Below, piece after piece: positions 24,201 to 36,200 of a stretch of 64,000 nt of DNA. A program made the translations under genes and the position numbers. The first letter of the stretch is position 1; each line of letters starts with the position of its first letter. The notes under the pieces were generated by a model, which saw only the letters and a program-made list of their open reading frames with translations, did no database searches and was not told where the DNA came from. Location: contig JAYKKM010000504.1 of the NCBI GenBank assembly GCA_035772405.1, positions 3,813,623 through 3,877,622 of the forward strand, read 5' to 3'. The stretch comes from Chrysogorgia sp. JL179-B06. Taxonomy: Eukaryota > Cnidaria > Anthozoa > Scleralcyonacea > Chrysogorgiidae.

Positions 24201-27200
24201 TGGCACCATCGAAGTACAAAATTAGGGTGAAAGTTAATGTAATGTAAACTTTTTATTGTCCTTTTAATACTGCATATGGATTCCAAACTTGGAAATCTTA
24301 TTTCTCATTGATTGCTTTTGTCTAGAATCGAAAGAATGACGAGTTATCTTACGAAAGGATGCTAAAATTACGCAGAGATTTAAACACCGCTTGGTAGGAT
24401 CATGTGATTTTTACTATTATATTTTACTAGAAATACGTTTACGCAACAACCCCTCTCCCGCTTACTGTTTGAAGCTTTTTATTTAGTGTAGATAATAATC
24501 CATTTATTTGAAAATCTAAAGTGCCTATCTCACGGGATTTTACATATTCGTAATATTTGGATCTTCCTGAGCAAAATCATAATATATCTTGTCAGCCGAA
24601 AATTTCATCTTCATAGAGTTTTTTACTGTTAAGGGGGGAGTACACCTAAAAATGCTGACTTTTTTACAATGAATTGTACCATCCAGGGCTTTAATGCAAA
24701 CCATATAAAACTATATATCGGTGGAAAGCTTATAAGTCATAGAATGTAGCTACATGTATTAGTTTTCCATAAAGTTAATTTGTAACGTGATACTGATCAA
24801 ACATTGTAACCTGATACTCTGCACAATCAGAGTGTACTTGAGAAAAGATATCTTGCTGTAGAATACATGGAATTGAAATATTTTCACACTGATCTAAGGC
24901 ACAAAGGTTGTTTATGGTAATGAGCATAGAACTTTTTGAAATATTAAATACTTTATTCTCTGTGCCTGTTTAAAATTTGGGTAAATGTTTACCCTTAATT
25001 TTGGTCACATTTATCTCAGTATCTTTTGATACAAAAATAACGCCAAAAAGTTCTATGCTCTTTCCCAACAACTCTTTGAAAGGGATTAATACTGAAAATT
25101 TCAAATCAATTGGTTAAATTCTTCTCAAGATATTCTTTCTCAAACACGCAGAAAGCACATTCTGAGAAAAATGGAGATAAAGTTAAAATATATATAGAAA
25201 GTTCTAAAAAGATTCTAAATGGTCAATGGCATTCCGCTTACATTAATGTTAGATGGAGAAGGCTCATTTTCGCACGCATAATACGAATTGTTTTAATTTT
25301 GTCAATATTTTATCAATATACAAGAGACGAACAGGGCTTTCAGAAATGGCGTGGAATGGTAAATCAGTAGTGAGTGCATGACTAAATGCGATGCTTTTGA
25401 ATAGTATCGCTATATATAGTATTTGGCATGACTTAAAAACGCCGGAAAGCGATCGAGCTGATGCGAACTCGTCGCGAAGATGCCCTTCGGGAGTCACATA
25501 TGAAGCAGGAGACTTCTAACTGTTTACAATTAACAGATCCAATGATATTTTGGACCATTTATGCTATTTTAGACCATGCTCATAATCAGAGAATGAGATA
25601 GCCTGTGAGTGAGATTTCCAGGAGGGACACGACCTGCTTTTCAATTGCCATTACGACCCTAGTGCATTATGGGATATATTTGGAAAATTGGACAGCACCC
25701 AACCAACCGTCCTACAAAACAGCAAACCTATATCACGTCTCGAGGCAAGTCACCATTCAAACATTTCGAAATACTAGAGCCATACTTCAATGCATCTATT
25801 TCACATATATGAAGTCAAATTTACACATTTTTACTTGCCCTGAGACGGACTTAAAACCAGCCTCCCAATATTGCCACGACCGAGTGTCTCCAACGAAAAG
25901 GAAAAGATGACACGAATCGCGCAGTACTTATATCACACAGTTCTTCGTGTGAAAAGGATCGGGATCACGAGACTTTATGATGTCTTTACCCAGCTGGTTA
26001 CCGATAGTTAAGTCCTTTCAGGCTTTCACACAACAGAAACGTACAAATACGTCCTGCCACGAGAAGCCATTACGCTCTAGTGACCAAACAACAACCTCGT
26101 TCCCAGTACTTTTCCCACGCGGTTTATCTAAACACTGAGGAAATCAAGGAGAAAACTGGATTTTTTCGAACGCTTCACAAATAAAATGCAATAGAGATAA
26201 TTAAGTAGGCTTCAAAGATTTTAATTCTTCAAAAAAAAGAAAATTACCATTTGAGTCAAAGTTTAGGTTAACTCCCCCCTTAAAGTTATCGGATGTGATG
26301 TTACAAGAGGCATTTTTGTGGTGAGTCAGAGTAACAAAAGAAAACTGGTTTGGAATGCCTCTTGTGACATCACATCCAGTAACTTTGACAGCGAAAAACT
26401 CCATGAAGATGAAATTTTCGGCTGACAATATATATTATGATTTTGCTCAGGAAGATCCAATTATTAGGGATACGTAAAATCCCCAAACGTGAGATGGGCA
26501 CTTTAAAGTATAAAGCTTGGCTAAATTGCATTGTTTCATAAGACGTTTTAAAAACTGATGTTAGTGTTTATTACTAGCTAGTGCACTGAACAGAAACAGT
26601 AAGAAATAAATAGCTACAGTGTAAAGTATTTAAAAATTGAGGCTGAGATTAATGTTGAATACTTTTGGGTGATCCGTTTGAATCGGACAATATTTGGGCA
26701 AACGCGAAGTGCCGGCCTTGTGATTAGACGAACTACATAAAGAGGTTTTTACGAAGGGTATACACGTTTGCGTAATATAATAGGTACGTATGTTATGTAT
26801 TTAGACTCGGTGATTCCTAATCTGTTTTCAGAATTGAAATCGAGTAAATATTGGCCGAGATAACGTTCAAAATCTACGCACGACGAACCGGCCTTTTGGG
26901 ATTTGTTATCGACAGACTATAAAAACAAATACGCGGTCTGGGCACTGGGGACCAAGAAAAGGCGAGCGAGGGGATTATTGCGGATTCGTATTTATAGTAT
27001 ATATACCTACGCGTGCGATATAATTTCCGCCTGCAGACGCGAACCGCTGGTCGAGATAAGTACCCTGGGACGGGCGAGGGGATAAATTTATATTAATATG
27101 GTAAATTGTTTGTTACTCAAGCTTTAACGAAAATTCAGAAAAATGTTTCTGAGCCCCAGACGGGAATCTAACCCACAACCTTCATGATCTCCGGTTAGAC

Positions 27201-30200
27201 GCTCTACCAGAACGCGATAGAACTTGAGTAGCAAACAATTTACTATATTAAAATAACCAAGCTGCAAGTTACATTTAATATGAATTTTAATATTAATAAT
27301 TCCATAAATCTCCAAATCACATTATACAGTTGTTTGCATGCCTTATTTCTCAATCAAATGTAACTTTTCTTCATAGCACAATCCTTGACATGGTGAAAAG
27401 ACGTGAGCAAAGTAAAAAGGAAGCACTCAAGATTACTGTGGATGTTTTTGATTATAGGTAAATGCGATCTACAGTTATAATCATTCGCTGTACCCTTTTC
27501 ATTCGCTGTCCCCTTTTCATTCTCTGTCCCCTTTTCATTCGCTGGCCCCTTTTCATTCGCTGGCCCCTTTTCATTCGCTGGCCCCTTTTCACTCTCTGGC
27601 CCCTTTTCACTCTCTGGCCCCTTTTCACTCTCCGGCCCCTTTTCACTCTCCGGCCCCTTTTCACTCTCCGGCCCCTTTTCACTCTCCGGCCCCTTTTTCA
27701 CTCTCTGGCCCCTTTTTCACTCTCTGGCCCCTTTTCACTCTCTGGCCCCCTTTTCACTCTCTGGCCCCCTTTTCACTCTCTGGCCCGCTTTTCACTCTCT
27801 GGCCCGCTTTTCACTCTCTGGCCCCTTTTCACTCTCTGCCCGCTTTTCACTCTCTGGCCCGCTTTTCACTCTCTGGCCCGCTTTTCACTCTCTGGCCCCT
27901 TTTCACTCTCTGCCCCCTTTTTCACTCTCTGGCCCCTTTTTCACTCTCTGGCCCCTTTTTCACTCTCTGCTTTTTCACTCTCTGACGAAGGACTTTCGCT
28001 CGGGACGTTAGACCTCCCCACACACTACATTTCGGCATTACACCAACCTTTTAGAGTGGTCGATCTGTATTCCAATACTGTATTGCAATTGAGCCCCAGG
28101 GTTCCTTTAGAGATTGCTAAGCTGCTGTTAGAAACTAGGAAATTGCTCATTGCTTATTTCAGTTTGAACTCAATTTCTTAGATACAAGGCTGGCGACTTC
28201 ACTGGACAACTTTTAACTCAATGCTTAGAATTATTAAGGATACAAGAAGGTGCTAATGCTATTCTTTACGGAGCACCTACAACTGCTACTGGAAACCGGA
28301 TAACTCCAGGATCTGATACACATGACAAGGACGAACGAGTAAGAAAACAACTAGTATTTTATGCACAAGCACGGGCTAGTTGATGTGAATTTTGCTAAAT
28401 TCAGTTTTGCTGACCTGTTGCGCTGATCACTCCCAATATATATGGTTAAAGGACATTGGCAACACAAAATTAAGTTTGTCTATTATATGAAAGAACTCGT
28501 AAAATGATAGAGTAACACATTTTATAACTTTTCCGTATTTTACTTCGTTTTTGAAATATTTCAGTTTGTTTGATATGTAAATGAGATGGTCTCTGACGTC
28601 AGGTGCAGAGTAGAGAATTTTCACTCATTAAAAATGTCTTATATCTCAGTGATTGCTAAGTTTACAACTTTCATTATTATGAGGAGTTATTATACGCACA
28701 TTTTCAAGTAAATTTGTGGAACAAACTTGAAGATGAAACAAATATTTTAATGTGTGAAATTCTCTACCCAGCACCTGACGTCAGAGACGATGGTCATTTA
28801 CATATCAAACAAACTGAAATATTTCAAAAACGAAGTAAAATACGGAAATGTAGTAAAAGGTGTTACTCTATCATTTTACGAGTTCTTTCATATTAGACAA
28901 ACTTAAAATAAAAAATAACTACTTTTCATTATATGGCTGAGAAAGATGGCGCGCGCTGATTGGTTCGTGAGAGTTCCGAAAAAAAGCGTATTGAACTGTG
29001 AGAGGGCAATACGCCTTTTTCCGGACCGGTAAGTTTTGGCGGGAAAATTTCTGAGTTGATTGAGATGAAAATAAAAGAGGATTTGAGTATGTTCCTTGAA
29101 AAAGTTCGAACAATAACACGTCCTGGAACATTAGTGCTGCTTTTCTTGAAAGCTGTTTATCTATAAGTGAAGAAAATGAATGCCTAACGGCCAGTAACTC
29201 GTGTAAACATGAAGCGAAATCAACGAGCTCAGAGTTAAGGTAAACGGCAACATCTGAAGACAAACACAACGTTAAAAACAGAGAACAAAATGAACCAAAA
29301 GCCATATAACAAATGTCTTATTAACCTCGTTTGCTTGGTCTGTACGGTAAAGTATAGACTTTTTTCATAATGGCACCCAAATTAAATATTCTTTTATATT
29401 CATTTAAATTAGCCTTTAAGACCTCGTTCGTGTGTCTGTAATTCCAAAGAATCTTTGCTTTTTAACAAGGCCAGAAAGGCTAATTTGCATGAATATAAAA
29501 GAATATTTAGACTGGCCGCCATTATGAAAGAGGTCTATTTGCCTTCGGTTTTTTCGCACAGACCTCAGGCAAATGCTTTACCGTACTGACCTCACACTCG
29601 GTTAATAAGTCTTTGGTATATGGACGTATATGACTTAGCTAGTCGGAATATAATAGTTTGGTACTATGAAAATGCTCGTAACTCATGATTTTAAAAATTG
29701 AATGAACCATCTTGGCCCACCATTTTGAATATGACGTCACGTTTATTGTGATACCTATCATGGAGCCATGTATTGCCTTGTTTTTGTTATAGTAGCGATT
29801 ACGAAAATAACGTGTGGCAGAGTTACCTAATTCATCTTTAATACGCTTGCGAGCATTTCTAGGTCGCATACTTTGATATAAAAATACTTAATTTTTGTTG
29901 CCAATGTCCTTTAATATTGAAGTTTGTTAGAGTTGAGCCTGCAGTTACCGGTACAGTTTATTTAGCTTTAGTTTTACACCAGTAAGCTCTCTCTCTATAA
30001 TGTTCTGGTCTTTGGCCAGGGAAAAAATGAAGCCAAACATGGTGGACATGGAGGTGATTCTCTACGTCAGTTTCAGTCCCCTACACGGTCTTGTACGTCA
30101 GTTTCAGTCTCCCACACATACTTTTATATTTTACTCAACTATGTTCCTTTTGAAAACATACACAAAACATAATATCAAGAGACAGAAATAAACCAATAAT

Positions 30201-33200
30201 TTCAAATTTATATTACCATATTACCAATGATCAAAATGGTACATTTCTTATAGAAACAAATTGCAGAATTAACACAAAATGACGAAAGAAGACCTCAAAC
30301 ATTTTGTAAGAAAAACAGGTTAACAAACGATTTCTTTTACCTCCCCCCCGCCATTTTCAGATAACTGATGTCATTAACAGGTCATAGAACATTATACTAG
30401 ATCCTTTTTAAGTACGGGGTTACTGAAAGTTCGCCGGTTTCACTTCGTTCGATGATTTATTTCATTCTTGTAAATGATTTCGTAACCGAACCAAACAAAA
30501 CAAAACATAAAGTACAATGTCGTGAAAAGACCAGAAACTGACGTACACCTACAAGACCGCGTGGGGGACTGAAACTGACGTAAAAATCGGCCTCCATGTC
30601 CGGTAAGCACTAAAGGCCATATCGTGAATCACCTTGAACCCGCAATCGTTCAGTTAGCGGTTTTTGTATTTAACATAACTTAAGATTTCTTGATGCATGT
30701 TTTGCGGAAAAAGCGAAGTAATGGCGGGTTATTTCAAATTTCCAAACAATTTGCATAAAAAAATAAATAAACAAATTACTAAGACCGACAACAAGGTACA
30801 GTATTCTCAACTACTTCTCAAAAAGATAAATCTTGTCTAGTAGTCTACGCACCTACAACAAAACAATCAGGATAAGTCATCACATATATGTTTCTAATTA
30901 TTGGTAAAGACTACAGTACAGACTGTTTATGTAGGCGTACAGTAGCACTGAAAAATGCATGTCACATGAAACTAATTATTTTCCCCAACCGAACACGGAT
31001 TATGAAAAGTATTGTAAATAATTCGAAGTGACTATATGACGTAGCATGCATCAATGATTTATCTATCGCGTGTTATTTACGTACAATTAATAACCTTCCT
31101 TAGGGTGAGGATGGTAAATACAGGAGAGCTGATATTTTGGCTGAGTTGAAGTAAGTATTCTTGCTCTTGTGAGTGTTCTTAAAGCTTGTTTTTGTGAATG
31201 TTGTCTAAAAAACATTCAAAAAGGGAACTGTAGTACAAAAATATATTACTTTTAAATAAAATTCCTTTAAGTATAATGTTTAGAAATGTTATAGTTTTAC
31301 GGTATCTGCTCTTGTGCTCGAGAAATAACGTTTTCATTCTCCTATTTTATATGCTTCTGGACGCCGCCATTTTAGAGTTTGAAGACGGCACAACGTTGAT
31401 GTCTAGCGGCGGTTCCGTTTCAATTTTGACGTCATTGAATGCTTGTCTTTTGTTCTTTGCACTCAGTGACGTCAAGATTGAAAAGGATCCCCCGCTGGTC
31501 ATCGAGTTTGAGCAGTCGAGTAAACTCTAAAATGGCGCCGTCCAGAAGTATAAAATACGAGAATGTAAACGTTATTTGAATGAATGAAACCTTTATTTTC
31601 ATAGGGTATAGTCCCATTAGTAATAAAAACCACTGCTGTCATTGGGAACCCTTCTCGAGTACAAGAGTAGATATCGCCAAATTATTAACATTTCTAAACG
31701 TAACACTACTTACACCAGGCTTTCTGAAAGCCCGGTTTTTGGGTAGGGAACTTACCGTACGTATTCCATATATGGAAGGTTGAAGGTTCCATATAATACG
31801 TTGCCCTGACGAGCAAATACATTGCCCTAACGAGCAAATACATTACCCTAACGAGCAAATACATTGCCTTAACGAGCAAATACATTGCCCTAACGAGAAA
31901 ATACATAGCCCTGACGAGCAAATACATTGCCCTAACGAGCAAATACATTACCCTAACGAGCAAATACATTGCCCTAACGAGCAAATACATAGCCCTAACG
32001 AGCAAATACATAGCCCTGACGAGCAAATACATTACCCTAACGAGCAAATACATTGCCCTGACGAGCAAATACATTGCCCTAACGAGCAAATACATAGCCC
32101 TAACGAGCAAATACATTGCCCTGACGAGCAAATACATTGCCCTGACGAGCAAATACATTACCCTAACGAGCAAATACATTGCCCTAACGAGCAAATACAT
32201 TACCCTAACGAGCAAATACATTGCCCTAACGAGCAAATACATTGCCCTAACGAGCAAATACATTGCCCTGACGAGCAAATACATAGCCCTAACGAGCAAA
32301 TACATTGCCCTGACGAGCAAATACCGTACGTATTCCATATATGGAAGGTTGAAGGTTCCATATAATACGTTGCCCTGACGAGCAAATACATTGCCCTGAC
32401 GAGCAAATACATTACCCTAACGAGCAAATACATTGCTCTAACGAGCAAATACATAGCCCTAACGAGCAAATACATTGCCCTAACGAGCAAATACATTGCC
32501 CTGACGAGCAAATACCGTACGTATTCCATATATGGAAGGTTGAAGGTTCCATATACGTTGCCCTGACGAGCAAATACATTGCCCTAACGAGCAAATACAT
32601 TGCCCTAACGAGCAAATACATTGCCCTAACGAGCAAATACATTGTCCTGAGTGACGAGCAAATACATTGCCCTGACGAGCAAATACATTACCCTGACGAG
32701 CAAATACATTGTCCTCGTACCAGCCTCCGGCATTGTAAGCAGTAAATTATTGGATTGTAACCGACCCCAAAACAACAAAGATCCTAACCCTACCCCCCCC
32801 CCCCCCCTAACGAGTTTTCTAACCCTAACCCCCCGCCTAGCGAGCTTTACGACACGACATGCTCGTTAAGGCAATATATGCGCTCTTTTATGGAACCTTC
32901 CATATATGGAATACGTATGGTAAGTTCATATGGGTTTTTGCCCCTTTCCGCCCGCCCGCCTTTCCCAACTTTCTCGCTTTTTTGCTCGCCCGGCTTTTCA
33001 AACCACCCTTGTAACAAACCCGTTTCGAAACAATCAAGAGGCGGTCTTAGAGCAAGTCTAACGTAACACTTGAGAGTATTGGATTTTAAAGTACCAATCA
33101 CCCCAAAAATGATATTACTGATATAGAATCTACATGAAGTGAATAGTTGAATGCCAAAATATTTTATGATTTGAGCTTTGCATTATAAGTCATTAATATT

Positions 33201-36200
33201 TCTGACAAACAAACCTTTATAGAACAACAACGTAAAGCTCAAATCATAAAACATTTTGTCATTCAACTATTCACTTAATGTAGAATCTATATCAGTAATA
33301 TCGTATTTGAGGTTATAGGCACTTTAATACTATTTATTTTTTGACTACAGTACCCTTTAAATAAAATATATTTTTAGTCCCACGATTTTGCCTTCGCCTT
33401 TTTGATGGACCAAAACTTATTAATTCCTAGTTTTGCAACACCATTAATACGCTGTACGTTTTAGGCGAAAACAAAGGCTTACTCCTCCGAACATTGGCAG
33501 CCCGTACAATCAGGTAAACGTTGTTCAGACTTTCCGTTTCTTTTTCGTTTTTAAAACACTTATTAATAATTCATAAAGAAAAAAAGAAACCCATGTTTAA
33601 TGTGTGTCTATGCTTGCTGTCCTTGATAAATTTCTCGCTAGTTTTTACGCTTTAGAGACGTTTATTTTCAAAATAGTTAGCCAATTCTCAAGTCCGGCTT
33701 GTCGATTTTGTGCATCATGAAAATCCTTTTTCACTCAAAGAGCAAAGATATATCGTCTTTCTTCTTTGTGTGTTTATTTAGCCTGACCTTCCTTCTGAAC
33801 CTGACGACGATACTGATGAACCAGATGGTGTGTATGCTTTTAAGAGAAGAAACGGTTGTCGGTATTTAGCGGTAAGTACGGTTCACTTTTGATTTATTAT
33901 TAATAACATATAAGATTAATATAGCGCACATTCCTTATAAGTCCAAATGTGCTTTACAATGCCTTATATATTTATATAAGTTACGATCAAGGTACTGACC
34001 CTAGCTCCATGGATAACGCATTCCATGGAGTCGGCGCACAGACACTGACCACTCTCGATCCATATGTTTTTAGCCGATAAGTTGTAGGTCAGTAGAAAAT
34101 TTTCAGCAGATATTAAGGTGGCTCGAAACAGTTCATTGGGACTCGCCAACTACATCCGCAGCTAACTTTGCCTAAATTAATTTAACCATATTATACATAC
34201 CCTGCGTAACCAATTCTGCACCTCACCCACCATAAGGTAAGTATTGGTGACTGCAGATGTTAACCATCCCGCTTACTGGTCAAACTCGTTAAGCAAACTG
34301 GTAACATAAACAGCGCCGGCCTTACAGTGGCCATGATAACAGCGATTTTGTTCGTAATGTACTGGGATCAATATAGATATCCCCAACGTTTGGGGAGGGA
34401 CCCCACCCTAAAAATCAGTGTTGCTTAAATGAAAGTTCTTTGTCGCCTTAAACGAGAATGGGTATTAGTTTTCGTCTAATCGTTATAATTTTAATGAAAT
34501 TTGGCTTTGTTTATCGTAATTTTGGTAAATTGAAGGCCGCTATTCATTTTCGACGTCATTGAGTGATAAAAACACTATATAAAGGAATCCTCCACGATAG
34601 CATTAATATAAATCCTGCAATGAAGGCTTTATTTGTATGGTGTTTCTATCACTGAATGACGTCAAAAATTATTAAAATTTATTAAATATTAAAAATTAAA
34701 GCGAGAAGTCTGGCCAATCAAGACCATCAAAATTATATGACGAATACGAGTTGGTACCATTTCTCAATAGAAAATCGGCATATTTCAGTATTTTGTCAGG
34801 TCAGCTTTGCTGAAATTTTACATAATGTATTCTATTTCTAAAATATGCCTTTACAGCAAAAATAAAAAATTCTGTAATTCAAAAAATGTTTTATCAAAGA
34901 AAACATTTTGCTAAAAAATGGCATTACGGACTTTTTTATAATCTGCCTGTTGATCTTCAATGCTTGGAAGAAAAACATAATAGAAAAAAAATTGCGGTTC
35001 ACGGTGCCTATTTTCCAAATACGCGAAGAGATAAGTCATTTTGCCATAGCAACGGACCCAATGTTATTGAAATTAACGTATTCAAAAGTAGAAATATTAA
35101 TCTTTCCGTACAACCCAGTGTCTGCCGAATGCAATTAAAATCCCATACACCTACATTTTAAAGGACATTAGCAACAGAAATTAAGTTTGTTTAATATGAA
35201 GCGTAAAATGAACTCGTAAAATGATAGAGTAACACCTTTTACAACTTTTCCGTATTTTACTTCGTTTTTGAAAAATATTTCAGTTTGTTTGATATGTAAA
35301 CGAGATGGTCTCTGACGTCAGGTGCTGTGGAGATAATTTTCACACATTAGAGTATTAGTTCCATCTTCAAGTTTGTTCTAAAAATGTACTTGAAAATGTG
35401 CGTTTAATAACTCCTCATGATAATGAACGTTGTAAACTTAGTAATCACTGATATATAAGACATTTTTTAATGAGTGAAACTTCTCTACCCAGCACCTGAC
35501 GTCAGAGACCATCTCATTTACATATCAAACAAACTGAAATATTTTTCAAAAACGAAGTAAAATACGGAAAAGTTGTAAAAGGTGTTACTCTATCATTTTA
35601 CGAGTTCTTGCATATTAGACAAACTTAATTTGTGTTGCCAATGTCCTTTAAAATTTAGGTGTATAGCATTTAGTTGTACGGAAAGATTAATATTTCTACT
35701 TTTGAATACGTTAATTTCAATAACATTGGGCCCGTTGCTATGGCAAAATGACCTAGCGCTTCACGTATTTGGAAAATAAGCACCGTGAACCCCAATTTTT
35801 TTTCTATTATGTTTTTCTGTCAAGCATTGAAGGCAGATTATAAAAAGTCTGTAATGCCATTTTTTAGCAGAAACACAAAATGTTTTCTTTGATAAAACAT
35901 TTTTTGGAATTACATAATTTTTTATTTTTGCTGTGGAGGCATATTTAGAAATAGAATACATTATGTAAAATTTCAGGTCACCTGACAAAATACTGAAATA
36001 TGTCGATTTCCTATTGAGAAATGGTACCAACTCGTATTCGTCATGCCATTTTGATGGTCGATAATTTTTAATATATTGTCCAAATTAGGATGGAAAACAT
36101 TGCAGTGTCGCAGGGATGAGCAATTATTGTCCCTAGTTGATAAATGCATCAGTGGAAAATCAAATTTAAGTAATTTATTTGAGTTGGTAAACCGGGACTG

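Noticed and set aside
27462..28181. 239-codon plus-strand open frame, and 115/76-codon minus-strand frames
   Set aside because: They are composed of the 18-bp minisatellite read through in several frames and overlap the EPC exon 7-8 intron. No non-repeat domain is present.
28919..29305. 128-codon minus-strand frame
   Set aside because: It lies between inverted arms of a nested foldback element in EPC intron 8. The composition is unremarkable and no domain is recognised.
31706..32642. Long minus-strand frames of YLLVRAM repeats (210, 109 and 76 codons)
   Set aside because: The 21-bp unit is a multiple of three without stops, so frames stay open automatically. They lie within EPC intron 9, antisense.
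31797..32727. CRISPR-like array
   Set aside because: Contiguous 21-bp units with no unique spacers, in a eukaryotic intron. It is a satellite.
34886..36030. Open frames on both arms (91, 76 and 89 codons)
   Set aside because: They mirror each other across the palindrome and show no recognisable family.
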